A stretch of 64,000 nucleotides of DNA from Pararhodobacter sp. GTDB lineage: Bacteria; Pseudomonadota; Alphaproteobacteria; Rhodobacterales; Rhodobacteraceae. A program made the translations under genes and the position numbers. The notes beneath the pieces were generated by a model. That model was not told the DNA's origin. It was given only the letters and a program-made list of their open reading frames with translations, and ran no database searches. Each line of letters begins with the position of its first letter. Position 1 is the stretch's first letter. Positions 26,611 through 33,839 of this stretch are shown here, piece by piece. Location of the stretch: the NCBI RefSeq assembly GCF_034676545.1, contig NZ_JAUCBZ010000015.1, positions 1,767,001-1,831,000 on the forward strand, in the 5' to 3' direction.

Positions 26611-27747
26611 TCACTCCTTGGGGATGGGGCGGGTGCCCGCGATGTTGAGGCCATACGCCTCGAGCCCAACCACGCGCGGGGTGGGCGAGTTGGTGACCAG
26701 GGTCAGACTGTGCAGGCCCAGGGCGGCAAGAATTTGCGCCCCCAACCCATATTGGCGCAGGGTTTGCGGGCTGGCCGCGTCATCCAGGGACAGCTTGACC
26801 TCGATGTCGCGCAGCAACACGACCACGCCGCGCCCCTCGGTGGCGATGACCTTCATCGCGCCGCGCAGGTCGCCGGAATGGCCGTCGCCAATGCCCAACA
26901 CATCCTCGAGCGGGTTCATCGCGTGCATGCGCACCAAGACCGGCTCATCGGTCGCCAGATCGCCCATGGTCAGCACGATATGTTCGGTGCCGTGGGTCTG
27001 GTCGGTGAAGATCCGCATGTCCCAGGTGCCACCATGCGCCGAGGTGACGGTGCGTTTTGCGGTTTCGCGCACAAGATTGTCGTGGCGGCGGCGATAGGCG
27101 ATCAGGTCGGCGATGGTGCCGATCTTGATGTTGTGCTTTTGCGCGAAGCCGATCAGATCGGGCAGGCGCGCCATTTCGCCGTCGTCTTTCATGATCTCGC
27201 AGATCACGCCCGAGGGGTTCAACCCGGCCAGCCGCGAGATATCCACCGCGGCCTCGGTATGACCCGCGCGGACCAGCACACCGCCATCGCGGGCGCGTAG
27301 CGGGAAAATATGCCCCGGCGTGGCGATATCGGCGCTGTTTTTCGACGGGTCAATGGCCACTGCAACGGTGCGCGCGCGGTCATAGGCCGAAATCCCGGTG
27401 GTCACGCCTTCGCGCGCCTCGATGGAAATCGTGAACGCGGTTTCATGGCGCGAGGCGTTGTTGGTGGACATCAGCGACAGGCCCAGCGCGTCGATCCGCT
27501 CGCCCGGCAGGGTCAGGCAGATCAGCCCGCGCCCGTGGGTGGCCATGAAGTTGATCGCTTCCGGCGTGGCCATCTGCGCGGGGATCACCAGATCGCCCTC
27601 GTTCTCGCGGTCCTCATGGTCCACGAGGATGAACATCCGCCCATTGCGCGCATCGTCGATGATCTCTTCGATCGACGAAATCGCGTCACGCCAGTTCTGT
27701 TCCACCGGGCCGGGCTTTTCGAAATCCCCAGGCTGTTCTCTCTGCAT
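26611..27747 (-). CDS. ribB: 3,4-dihydroxy-2-butanone-4-phosphate synthase with degenerate GTP cyclohydrolase II domain (RibBX type)
   Basis: 378 residues. The N-terminal RibB domain (about 20-225) is complete: VDHEDRENEGDL holds the acidic metal and substrate residues, and GHIFPLRARDGGVLVRAGHT the second half. The C-terminal domain (about 230-378) has the GTP cyclohydrolase II fold (MRIFTDQTHGTEHIVLTMGD) but no cysteines where active RibA has its zinc ligands; the segment reads MHAMNPLEDVLGIGDG. By that criterion it resembles the known RibBX variants, so GTP cyclohydrolase II should be supplied by another gene. Confidence 0.9.
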   Translation of the reverse strand: MQREQPGDFEKPGPVEQNWRDAISSIEEIIDDARNGRMFILVDHEDRENEGDLVIPAQMATPEAINFMATHGRGLICLTLPGERIDALGLSLMSTNNASRHETAFTISIEAREGVTTGISAYDRARTVAVAIDPSKNSADIATPGHIFPLRARDGGVLVRAGHTEAAVDISRLAGLNPSGVICEIMKDDGEMARLPDLIGFAQKHNIKIGTIADLIAYRRRHDNLVRETAKRTVTSAHGGTWDMRIFTDQTHGTEHIVLTMGDLATDEPVLVRMHAMNPLEDVLGIGDGHSGDLRGAMKVIATEGRGVVVLLRDIEVKLSLDDAASPQTLRQYGLGAQILAALGLHSLTLVTNSPTPRVVGLEAYGLNIAGTRPIPKE

Positions 27748-27854
27748 TGTCCACTCCTGTCGCCTTATGGGGTCAGATAGCGCAAGGGGCGGGCGGGTGA
27801 AAGGGGGCGAGGCGCAAGACGTGACGGCGAAACCGTGTCAATTGCCGCTTTTGG

Positions 27855-29744
27855 TCAACGCTTGTCGGCGCGGATCGGATCGGCGAGTAGCCGCAACCCA
27901 TTCAGCACAACCAGAACGGTGCCGCCTTCGTGGCCAACGACCGCCAAAGGCAGCGGCATGTCAAAGAACAACCCGCCCGTCACCAACACCAGCATCGCAC
28001 CAATCGCAAAGATCAGATTTTGCCGCACGATGCGGGCGGTGCGCCGCGCGAGGCGATGCGCCTCGGCCAGACGGGTCATGTCCTCGGACAACAGGGCCAC
28101 GTCAGCGGCCTGCAGCGCGACCTCGGACCCGGCGGCCCCCATCGCGATGCCGACATCGGCGCGGGCCAGGGCGGCGGCGTCGTTCACGCCGTCGCCGACA
28201 AAGGCCACCTTGCCGCGTTTGGTCATCGCCGCAACCAGATCCACCTTGTCGGCGGGCAGCAATTCGGCGTGGATCTCATCGGGGGTCAGCCCCAGTTCGG
28301 CACCGATGCGCAGCGCCACGGGGCGCCGGTCGCCGGTCATCATGGCGATTTCGGTGACAGTGCCGGCGCGCAACGCCGCGATCCCGCGTTTTGACGTTGC
28401 GCGCGGAATATCGGCCACGGTGACCGCCCCCAGCAACGTTGCGCCCCGGCCCGCGAACACCACGGTTTGCGCGCCATCGTCAAACCGGGCAAGCGCGGGC
28501 AGGGCGGTTTCGGCCCCCATGCGCTGCGCAATCCGCGCGTTTCCGGCCCAGATCGGCCCCTCGGCATCGACGCCCTCGATCCCTTCGCTGGGGCTGGAGC
28601 GCACGTCTTGCACGGCATGTTGCGGCAGGCCGCGGGTCTCGGCCTCAAGACGGATTGCGGCGGCGATGGGGTGCTCGGAATGCGCCTCGAGTCCGGCAAG
28701 GCGGGTCAGAAACCCGGCCTCGTCGCCGTCGGCAGCCCAGATATCCGTCACCGTGGCCTTGCCGGTGGTCAGTGTGCCGGTCTTGTCAAAGGCAAAGCTG
28801 CGCACCTCGGCCAGGGTTTCCAACGCGGCACCGCCCTTGAACAACACGCCCCCACGCGCGGCGGCGGACAGGCCGGACAAGATCGCGGCGGGCACCGAAA
28901 TCACCACCGCGCAAGGGCTGGCCGCGACCAGAAGCGTGGCCGCACGGTAAAGCGCGTCATCCCAGCCGCGCCCGGCCAGCAGGAAGCCGATCAGCGCCAC
29001 AACGGATCCGACCAGAACCGCAATCGTGTACCGCTGGCCGAACCAGGCGCTGAACCGCTCCGAGGGGGCTTTGGCGGCCTGTGCCTCGGTCACCAGCGTG
29101 ATCATGCGGGCGACGGTGCTGTCTGCCGTGCCGCGCGTCACCCGCACTTCCATCACGCTATCAAGGTTCACCGTGGCCTCGAACACCTTCTGACCCTGTG
29201 CCTTGTGCACGGGCATGGATTCGCCGGTGATGGTGGATTCGTCCAGCGATCCGCGGCCCACGACGATCTCGCCATCCACCGGAACCCGCGCGCCGGGGCG
29301 CAGAACGACAATATCACCGGGCAGCAACGAGCCGACGGACACCTCTCGGGTGCCGTTGCTGGTTTGCAGCAGGGCGGTTTCCGGCCTGAGCGCCATCAGC
29401 GCCTCGACCGCGCGCCGGGCGCGGCCCAAGGCGCGGGTCTCCAGGGTGCCCGAGATGGAGAACAGGGTCAGCAACACCGCCCCTTCCATCGCCGCACCGA
29501 CCGCCAGCGCCGCTGCCGCCGCCACCACCATCAACAGATCAATGTCGAGCACCCGGTTTCTGCGCATTTCCGACAGCGCGCGCAACGTCGCCGGAATGCC
29601 GCCCGCTGCATAGACCAGCGACAGCCCGATGATCTCCAACTCTGGCAAGCCAAACGCCCAGCGACCCAAGGCGGCCAGCAGGATGCCCAGAACGGTGATC
29701 CCCGACAGGATCAATTCGGCTTCCTGCTTCATCCTGTCGTACAT
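27855..29744 (-). CDS. P1B-type heavy-metal ATPase, P1B-4-like (cobalt/zinc/iron)
   Basis: 629-residue inner-membrane metal exporter. It has TGES in the actuator domain, ASPCAVVIS in the membrane metal site, DKTGTLT (phosphorylated Asp), HSEHPIAAAI in the nucleotide domain and GDGVNDAAALARADVG. The SPC motif with HEGGTVLVVLNG in the last helix is the mark of subgroup P1B-4, linked to Co, Zn or Fe(II). No N-terminal metal-binding domain, normal for the subgroup. No metalloregulator gene is adjacent. Its upstream region borders the prophage end. Confidence 0.9.
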   Translation of the reverse strand: MYDRMKQEAELILSGITVLGILLAALGRWAFGLPELEIIGLSLVYAAGGIPATLRALSEMRRNRVLDIDLLMVVAAAAALAVGAAMEGAVLLTLFSISGTLETRALGRARRAVEALMALRPETALLQTSNGTREVSVGSLLPGDIVVLRPGARVPVDGEIVVGRGSLDESTITGESMPVHKAQGQKVFEATVNLDSVMEVRVTRGTADSTVARMITLVTEAQAAKAPSERFSAWFGQRYTIAVLVGSVVALIGFLLAGRGWDDALYRAATLLVAASPCAVVISVPAAILSGLSAAARGGVLFKGGAALETLAEVRSFAFDKTGTLTTGKATVTDIWAADGDEAGFLTRLAGLEAHSEHPIAAAIRLEAETRGLPQHAVQDVRSSPSEGIEGVDAEGPIWAGNARIAQRMGAETALPALARFDDGAQTVVFAGRGATLLGAVTVADIPRATSKRGIAALRAGTVTEIAMMTGDRRPVALRIGAELGLTPDEIHAELLPADKVDLVAAMTKRGKVAFVGDGVNDAAALARADVGIAMGAAGSEVALQAADVALLSEDMTRLAEAHRLARRTARIVRQNLIFAIGAMLVLVTGGLFFDMPLPLAVVGHEGGTVLVVLNGLRLLADPIRADKR

Positions 29745-30072
29745 CGTTCAGCCCTCATGATTTTCGCCATCAAACCATTGGATCGGGCGGGGAAATATGA
29801 TCTGGCACAAAGGGGCTGTGCGTTGACAAATATATCTGCAGTAATGCGGGATAAGGTGAGAATAGGCGGTGGCAAGTGATAAAAGGTAATCACAACAAGG
29901 CGTTAAAGAGCATTCGAGGCCGCGAAAGATGCCATGAGATGCGCTTCGCCAAACTTGCAGAGATGCGCATGTTCAGCGCAATTGCCGCAAGCCAAGCCTA
30001 CTTTGATGTGAGGTGAAAGAGGCCTTAAAGCCTGATTTTATTGGGATTTTATCCGTCCCTGACCGAATCGGA
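29745..30072. other. Non-coding interval between the metal ATPase and the presumed prophage left end
   Basis: Promoter side of the ATPase gene. AT content is higher than in the neighbouring genes. I see no tRNA-like fold, no credible open frame and no strong dyad other than a short AGGC...GCCT near 30030. Confidence 0.5.
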
Positions 30073-30076
30073 TGAG

Positions 30077-30199
30077 GTCGGAACATACACGCGGACGTGT
30101 AAGTTCGGTGGAACGCGTGTATGTTCCGACTAACTCATTGGAAAGAAAGGATATGGAAGGATAAGTGACGCCGCGGCGGCGTGCTCCAACATACACGCG
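30077..30199. repeat. Cluster of GAAC(A/T)TACACG motifs, candidate transposase-binding end sites
   Basis: Copy 1 is GTCGGAACATACACGCG on the + strand at about 30077-30093; copy 2 (GAACTTACACG) is on the - strand at 30096-30106; copy 3 is the same 17-mer as copy 1, inverted, at about 30114-30130; copy 4 (AACATACACGCG) is on the + strand at 30188-30199. Four copies in alternating orientation within 125 bases fit the multiple end-binding sites of Mu-type transposases at attL. A host or phage repressor operator array is the alternative. Confidence 0.5.
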
Positions 30200-30220
30200 A
30201 TTTTATTTGTATCCGTGGTC

Positions 30221-30676
30221 TCAGGTATGGTCACGCAAACGAACTGCTGTTCCCGACGCAACCAAGAACAGCATGCTTTTCCCTCCGCCGCTGATCTCTG
30301 AATAGTTAAGATGAACGCCAACAACTGCATCGGCCCCTACGGCAGCGGCTTCTCGGCGGAGCTCGTAAAGCGCCATCTTCCGGGCATCGCGGAGCCCGGT
30401 TTGCATCGCCTTGCTCCTCCCGCCGAACACGTCGCGAAAAGATGATGCAATATCCTTGAAGAGATGCAGGCCGATAACGACCTCGGAAGTTAGAATTTCA
30501 AGCCGTTCTACGACCGGCAAATCGTGCGCTGTTTCGGTGGTCAGCAGAATACCGTCATAGCTTTCATCATCGTCTCGCTGCTCACCTTGTGAGAATTCAG
30601 CCTCGCACTCAGCACATAGGCCGGAATCGGGTGCGATCACCAAGACAGAACCTTTACAAGCCGCGCAGATTGCCAT
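30221..30676 (-). CDS. YbjQ-family (DUF74) protein with N-terminal zinc ribbon
   Basis: 151 residues. N-terminal CAACKG...CAECEAEF (CxxC-x15-CxxC) suggests a zinc ribbon; the rest is the YbjQ/heavy-metal-binding fold, with ILLTTETAHDLPVVERLEIL, DARKMALYELRREAAAVGAD and VVGVHLNYSEI. The family forms pentameric beta barrels of unknown role. It follows the S24 fragment by 18 bases with its own AAGGAA, so it belongs to the phage immunity transcript. It may be a lysogeny cargo gene; no function is proven. Confidence 0.75.
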   Translation of the reverse strand: MAICAACKGSVLVIAPDSGLCAECEAEFSQGEQRDDDESYDGILLTTETAHDLPVVERLEILTSEVVIGLHLFKDIASSFRDVFGGRSKAMQTGLRDARKMALYELRREAAAVGADAVVGVHLNYSEISGGGKSMLFLVASGTAVRLRDHT

Positions 30677-30694
30677 CGTTACAGTTCCTTCATT

Positions 30695-30904
30695 CTACCA
30701 ATTATGACCGCTCCAGACGATGCGGCCAAGGACTTTGAGGCGTTCGGCGTCGATGCCGTTGCGGATTTCCGGGGAATGGTCGGGGTTATCGGAAACCAGG
30801 GCCAGCGTGCGTGTGCCCAGGCGGTGGAGGCGTTTGATGCGGGTTTCGCCATCGGCGTCGTTGAAAAGATAGAGCTGGCCGTTGTCGATGGCGGTTGGGA
30901 TCAA
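30695..30904 (-). pseudogene. C-terminal remnant of an S24/LexA-type phage repressor
   Basis: 69 residues from a TTG codon: LIPTAIDNGQLYLFNDAD, then IKRLHRLGTRTLALVSDNPD, ending LKVLGRIVWSGHNW. This is the end of an S24 peptidase: the Lys of the Ser-Lys pair is present in IKRL, but the preceding Gly-Asp-Ser-Met segment and DNA-binding domain are missing. The TTG overlaps the stop of the HTH gene (TTGA), so it could still be translated by coupling. Likely the leftover of an original repressor after recombination. Confidence 0.7.
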
Positions 30905-31374
30905 ACCCCTATCTTCTTTCGCAGTTCGCGCCTTATCTCGGGCAGAAGCTGTTCGAGTTCGTCGCCGTCCGCTGGGTTCTTCATGCGTGAGATCAGGGTG
31001 TCATAGATCCAGACGGCCTGATTGAAATGATCGTCCGGGGTCAGTTTCAACTTGGCCGATGAATATTCCGCGCTGACCGCCCCGCCGCAAATCATCAAGA
31101 GCAAAGGGTCTGGCCGGGCGCGGTTCGCGGGTTGTGCCGCGGGATCGGCGCTGGCGGCGACAGGTGACCCTTCGCCGTAGAGGATGTAATCCGCACGGAC
31201 CCCGAACTTTTCCTGCAAACTTATCAGGAAGTTGCGCGAAGGTTCGCTGCGGCCAGCTTCGATGTCACCGATGTATCCACGGCTCACACTCAACTCTGCA
31301 CTTAACTCTCGCTGAGATAGTTTCTGGGCCTGTCGCCACGTTTTGAGACGCTCACCATATTTTTCATCTCGCAT
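30901..31374 (-). CDS. HTH (XRE-type) phage repressor candidate
   Basis: 157 residues from ATG 31374 (MRDEKYGERLKTWRQAQKLS). An ATG at 31416 would read through the operator at 31395-31411, which argues against it. HTH: SQRELSAELSVSRGYIGDIE. The C-terminal half (QAVWIYDTLISRMKNPADGD, EIRRELRKKIGV) is helical and unlike a peptidase. Position and divergence from the early operon match the Mu c repressor. It lacks a cleavable S24 domain, so induction, if any, is not LexA-like. Confidence 0.8.
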   Translation of the reverse strand: MRDEKYGERLKTWRQAQKLSQRELSAELSVSRGYIGDIEAGRSEPSRNFLISLQEKFGVRADYILYGEGSPVAASADPAAQPANRARPDPLLLMICGGAVSAEYSSAKLKLTPDDHFNQAVWIYDTLISRMKNPADGDELEQLLPEIRRELRKKIGV

Positions 31375-31387
31375 CGGTACAACCCTG

Positions 31388-31440
31388 TTGACTTGGACGT
31401 AAATAGCGTCCATCAATACACAATGACGTAAATTGCGTCC
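31388..31440. promoter_or_regulatory. Two dyad operators and a rightward early promoter
   Basis: GGACGTAAATAGCGTCC at 31395-31411 and TGACGTAAATTGCGTCC at 31424-31440: two near-identical 17-bp dyads (GACG...CGTC), centres 29 bp apart, in the divergent space between repressor and early genes. TTGACT at 31388-31393 is a -35 candidate, with an ATCAAT/TCAATA -10 candidate about 18-19 bases later, so the first dyad would sit between the two boxes. This layout suits repression of the early operon and autoregulation. Confidence 0.65.
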
Positions 31441-31468
31441 AGACTGTGGCCGCTTGTGGGGAAAGAAT

Positions 31469-31726
31469 ATGACAGAGAATCACACCAACATCCAGCCGGG
31501 GCCTGTCTTCTACGATGTGTTCCTTGGCTACCTGCGGGTGATGGGCACCAATCTGACGGATTGGTGCGTGCCGCACGCAGTCAGGGCAACCAATGCGAAG
31601 CTTGCCGCGACTGGCGGCTGGAACGGCGTGAAAGCCCGCGCGCTGCGCCAGAAGATGATCGACGAGGTCGGCGAAGAAACTTTTGCCCGGCTCTACGCCG
31701 AACGGATGCGGCGCGAGGTCGCATGA
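31469..31726 (+). CDS. First early phage protein (Ner position)
   Basis: 85 residues from ATG 31469, with GGGGAAAG 5-12 bases upstream. Small, basic and helical; NLTDWCVPHAVRATNAKLA could be a helix-turn-helix, but I do not recognise a family. In Mu the first rightward early gene is the regulator Ner, so a regulatory role is inferred from position only. Confidence 0.6.
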   Translation: MTENHTNIQPGPVFYDVFLGYLRVMGTNLTDWCVPHAVRATNAKLAATGGWNGVKARALRQKMIDEVGEETFARLYAERMRREVA

Positions 31727-32109
31727 TGGACGCCGCGACGCGCCTTTCAGATGTGCTTGCGATTGCCGATGCATTCCAGCGTCTCGCCGGTGGCGGAAAC
31801 TTGCTGATGCAGATGCGGGATGCCGAATGCCCGCGTAGCCCCTGGTCTGGCAGCGAAATTTGGCGGCGTTCGATCCTGCGGACACAGATTGCACCAGTTT
31901 ATCGCGCGATTATCGCCGCGCGCGTTCATCAGCGCGCGCCCAGTGAGGCCATGCATGCAGCCGTGTTGCTTTGGTTCCGGGCTGCATGGGCGACTGATCC
32001 GCAAGCCCCCGAAAAGTTCGGCGGGTGGCCGCGCCCGGTTTTGGAACCCCTGACCGGATGGCGCGGAGCCCCGCGCCCGAAATCCCCAAACAAGAAGGAG
32101 GTCGCGTGA
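31723..32109 (+). CDS. Early phage hypothetical protein
   Basis: 128 residues, start ATG 31723 overlapping the previous stop (ATGA). Helical, with a proline-rich C-terminus (WPRPVLEPLTGWRGAPRPKS). No recognised domain. Translation is coupled to the preceding and following genes. Confidence 0.55.
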   Translation: MMDAATRLSDVLAIADAFQRLAGGGNLLMQMRDAECPRSPWSGSEIWRRSILRTQIAPVYRAIIAARVHQRAPSEAMHAAVLLWFRAAWATDPQAPEKFGGWPRPVLEPLTGWRGAPRPKSPNKKEVA

Positions 32110-32207
32110 TGCTGAGGCACGAACGCACGCCAATGGAGACGGCTCGGGATATTCAACGTCTGATCGCAGATAACGCGCGCAAACCGTCGAAGCGTCAGTC
32201 GACGGTT
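32109..32207 (+). pseudogene. 5' part of an early gene running into the leftward accessory gene
   Basis: ATG 32109 overlaps the previous stop (TGATG) and follows a strong AAGGAGG, so translation should start here: MLRHERTPMETARDIQRLIA and on. The frame stays open to 32714, but from 32208 onward it is exactly antisense to the leftward gene, whose protein is the more natural. I read this as an early gene whose 3' part was replaced when the accessory gene was inserted. A true 201-residue product cannot be excluded. Confidence 0.4.
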
Positions 32208-32208
32208 T
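32181..32208. terminator. Perfect hairpin at the junction of opposing genes
   Basis: AAACCGTCGA, 8-base loop, TCGACGGTTT: a 10-bp perfect stem that ends on the stop codon of the leftward accessory gene. Possible terminator for the leftward gene, though the T-run is only three bases. Confidence 0.4.
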
Positions 32209-32720
32209 CAGTCAAACGGATCCCAATCAGATTGCAAGGGGACGGTGACCGCGCCGCTTCGACCGTCAGACTTGGGGAAGCACCCGTTGCACCGATTGCA
32301 GCTCAGCGCATTGAAACGCGCTTGGGATGGCTGGAGAACCGACTTTACCTGATCCTCGAAACACTGGGGGCAAAGATAGTGGACCGGTTGTCCGCCCGCC
32401 TTCTCCGGCAAAAGAGCGTAGATCAGGGCACCCATGTCCGTCGTCGTCAGGGCATACCGCTCCGCCTCCGCCGCAAAGCGTTGCTGCTTCATCTCGTCTT
32501 TCTGAAGCTCCATGAGCGTATCATGTATCGTCATCTGCGCCTCCTTCGCGGCGATCAGCTTGTCGTAGACCTCGGCAATCAATTTCTTGACCTCGATCAT
32601 GTCGGGTTTGGGCGAAGAGAGCAGCTCTTTCACGGTTCCGACGAACTCGGCGGATGTCTTGAGGCCCCCGGCGCTCATGCCGGCGATGCCGACGAGGTTT
32701 CCAATGGTCGCTAAGTCCAT
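32208..32720 (-). CDS. Leftward accessory protein with C-terminal zinc ribbon (phage moron)
   Basis: 170 residues from ATG 32720, preceded by AAAAGGAG. N-terminal 30 residues are glycine/alanine-rich and hydrophobic (MDLATIGNLVGIAGMSAGGL); the middle is a charged helix likely to form a coiled coil (VKKLIAEVYDKLIAAKEAQM to DEMKQQRFAAEAERYAL); the C-terminal part has CPQC and CNRC about 20 residues apart, a probable zinc ribbon. It runs against the early operon, with hairpins on both sides. Similar architecture occurs in small defence or exclusion proteins, but no function can be assigned. Confidence 0.65.
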   Translation of the reverse strand: MDLATIGNLVGIAGMSAGGLKTSAEFVGTVKELLSSPKPDMIEVKKLIAEVYDKLIAAKEAQMTIHDTLMELQKDEMKQQRFAAEAERYALTTTDMGALIYALLPEKAGGQPVHYLCPQCFEDQVKSVLQPSQARFNALSCNRCNGCFPKSDGRSGAVTVPLQSDWDPFD

Positions 32721-32763
32721 TTTTATCGTCTCCTTTTGGGCAAGTCTTCAGGGGATGAGAGGT

Positions 32764-32791
32764 GCCAAGGGGCGCGCCAACGCCCTTTGGC
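32764..32791. terminator. Hairpin between the accessory gene and the next early gene
   Basis: GCCAAGGGGCG, 6-base loop, CGCCCTTTGGC: an 11-bp stem with one G-T pair. It may end early transcription or mark the edge of the inserted cassette. No T-run in either direction. Confidence 0.35.
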
Positions 32792-32843
32792 ATCGACACG
32801 CTAGCACGCCAGCCCGGTTGAGAAAATCTCGGAGGGCCGCGGG

Positions 32844-33194
32844 ATGACAAACCCAAAACCCGTTGGCCCCTATCAGACACTACGCGAGGCGATTTGTGCG
32901 GGGCTGGACGCCGGGCAACCCGTTAGGGTTGTCGCAGCATCGCTGAACGAAGCCCTTGGCCGTCCGGCCACTGACAGGCGGCTCCTCAATTATGCCAGCG
33001 GCATCAAGCATCGGGGCGGTCGTGCCGGGCCGGTCTCCGTCAGCTTGACCCTGCCCGCCAAGATTTTCGGAGGCCTGACGGTGCGTGCCGTGGATCGAGG
33101 CCTAACGCCAGCCGCGCTGGCGACACGGCTGATCGAGATCGCCGTGCGAGACGACATGATTGACGCAATTTTGGATGATGGAGGTGAGGCATGA
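32844..33194 (+). CDS. Early phage hypothetical protein
   Basis: 116 residues from ATG 32844, with CGGAGGG upstream. The N-terminal half looks like a DNA-binding segment (TLREAICAGLDAGQPVRVVA, LNEALGRPATDRRLLNYASG); the C-terminal part has LTPAALATRLIEIAVRD. No known domain recognised. It resumes the early operon after the accessory cassette. Confidence 0.55.
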   Translation: MTNPKPVGPYQTLREAICAGLDAGQPVRVVAASLNEALGRPATDRRLLNYASGIKHRGGRAGPVSVSLTLPAKIFGGLTVRAVDRGLTPAALATRLIEIAVRDDMIDAILDDGGEA

Positions 33195-33313
33195 CACGGA
33201 TCCTGCGAGCGTTGCGGACGCTTGAAAACCACTGGCTGGGCGACCTGATCGGCGCGCTATGCCTTGGTGGCCTTCTGTGGGGCGGTTTGTTCGCCGGGGC
33301 GGTGCTGCAATGA
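33191..33313 (+). CDS. Small membrane protein, 40 residues
   Basis: ATG 33191 overlaps the previous stop (ATGA). MTRILRALRTLENHWLGDLI is followed by one hydrophobic segment, GALCLGGLLWGGLFAGAVLQ. One predicted transmembrane helix. Too short for most gene finders; kept because of tight coupling on both sides. Confidence 0.55.
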   Translation: MTRILRALRTLENHWLGDLIGALCLGGLLWGGLFAGAVLQ

Positions 33314-33642
33314 AGGATTGTAACCTGCCAGCCCCGAACTCCAAATTTCGCGTTGCCCATGTGGACGGGGACTACGTCGTCCTGAACGGTGATGGGGTGT
33401 GTGTCTTCGGCCCGAATAACAAGGATATCGCTGACGCGAAATGTGACGCGTTGCAAGCCGCCGCCGATAGCCAGAGCAAGCGTGGCCTGCGGGCCTGCCT
33501 GTGCTGCCGCGCAGAGTTCCTGTCCGAGGGCATTCATAACCGGATGTGCAACGCGTGCCGCCGGATTTCGGACCCGTTGGGCAGCACCGGGTTCGCGGGT
33601 GGCCAAGACGGCCGCAAGCCGCGCCGCGCGGCGAGGGTTTGA
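33310..33642 (+). CDS. Early phage protein with a treble-clef-like zinc motif
   Basis: 110 residues from ATG 33310 (ATGA overlap). C-terminal CLCC (82-85 region) and CNAC with 15-16 residues between form a probable zinc ribbon (CLCCRAEFLSEGIHNRMCNA). The N-terminal half is a small beta domain. Probable nucleic-acid binder by inference; no named family. Confidence 0.55.
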   Translation: MKDCNLPAPNSKFRVAHVDGDYVVLNGDGVCVFGPNNKDIADAKCDALQAAADSQSKRGLRACLCCRAEFLSEGIHNRMCNACRRISDPLGSTGFAGGQDGRKPRRAARV

Positions 33643-33644
33643 GC

Positions 33645-33839
33645 ATGAGCGATATCCGCAAATTTGAACTGGCAGACATGGTGCGCCAGAAGAGCTTGGA
33701 GTTGGCTGGCCGAGCGATGAGGTTGGCGAGCGAAGCGAAGACCGAGGGCGAGATCGACTTCGCCATTGCGATTATCGAGGAGAGCGAAAGCGCCATCACC
33801 TTCTGGACCGAACAGCTCAAGGCCGAGGTCCGCTCATGA
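33645..33839 (+). CDS. Early phage hypothetical protein, 64 residues
   Basis: MSDIRKFELADMVRQKSLEL to QLKAEVRS; acidic, almost entirely helical, probable coiled coil. The ATG is two bases after the previous stop, and the stop overlaps the ParB-like gene start. No recognised family. Confidence 0.5.
   Translation: MSDIRKFELADMVRQKSLELAGRAMRLASEAKTEGEIDFAIAIIEESESAITFWTEQLKAEVRS

Noticed and set aside
28467..29879. 470-residue open frame antisense to the metal ATPase
   Set aside because: Shadow of the ATPase; low-complexity Gly/Gln/His composition.
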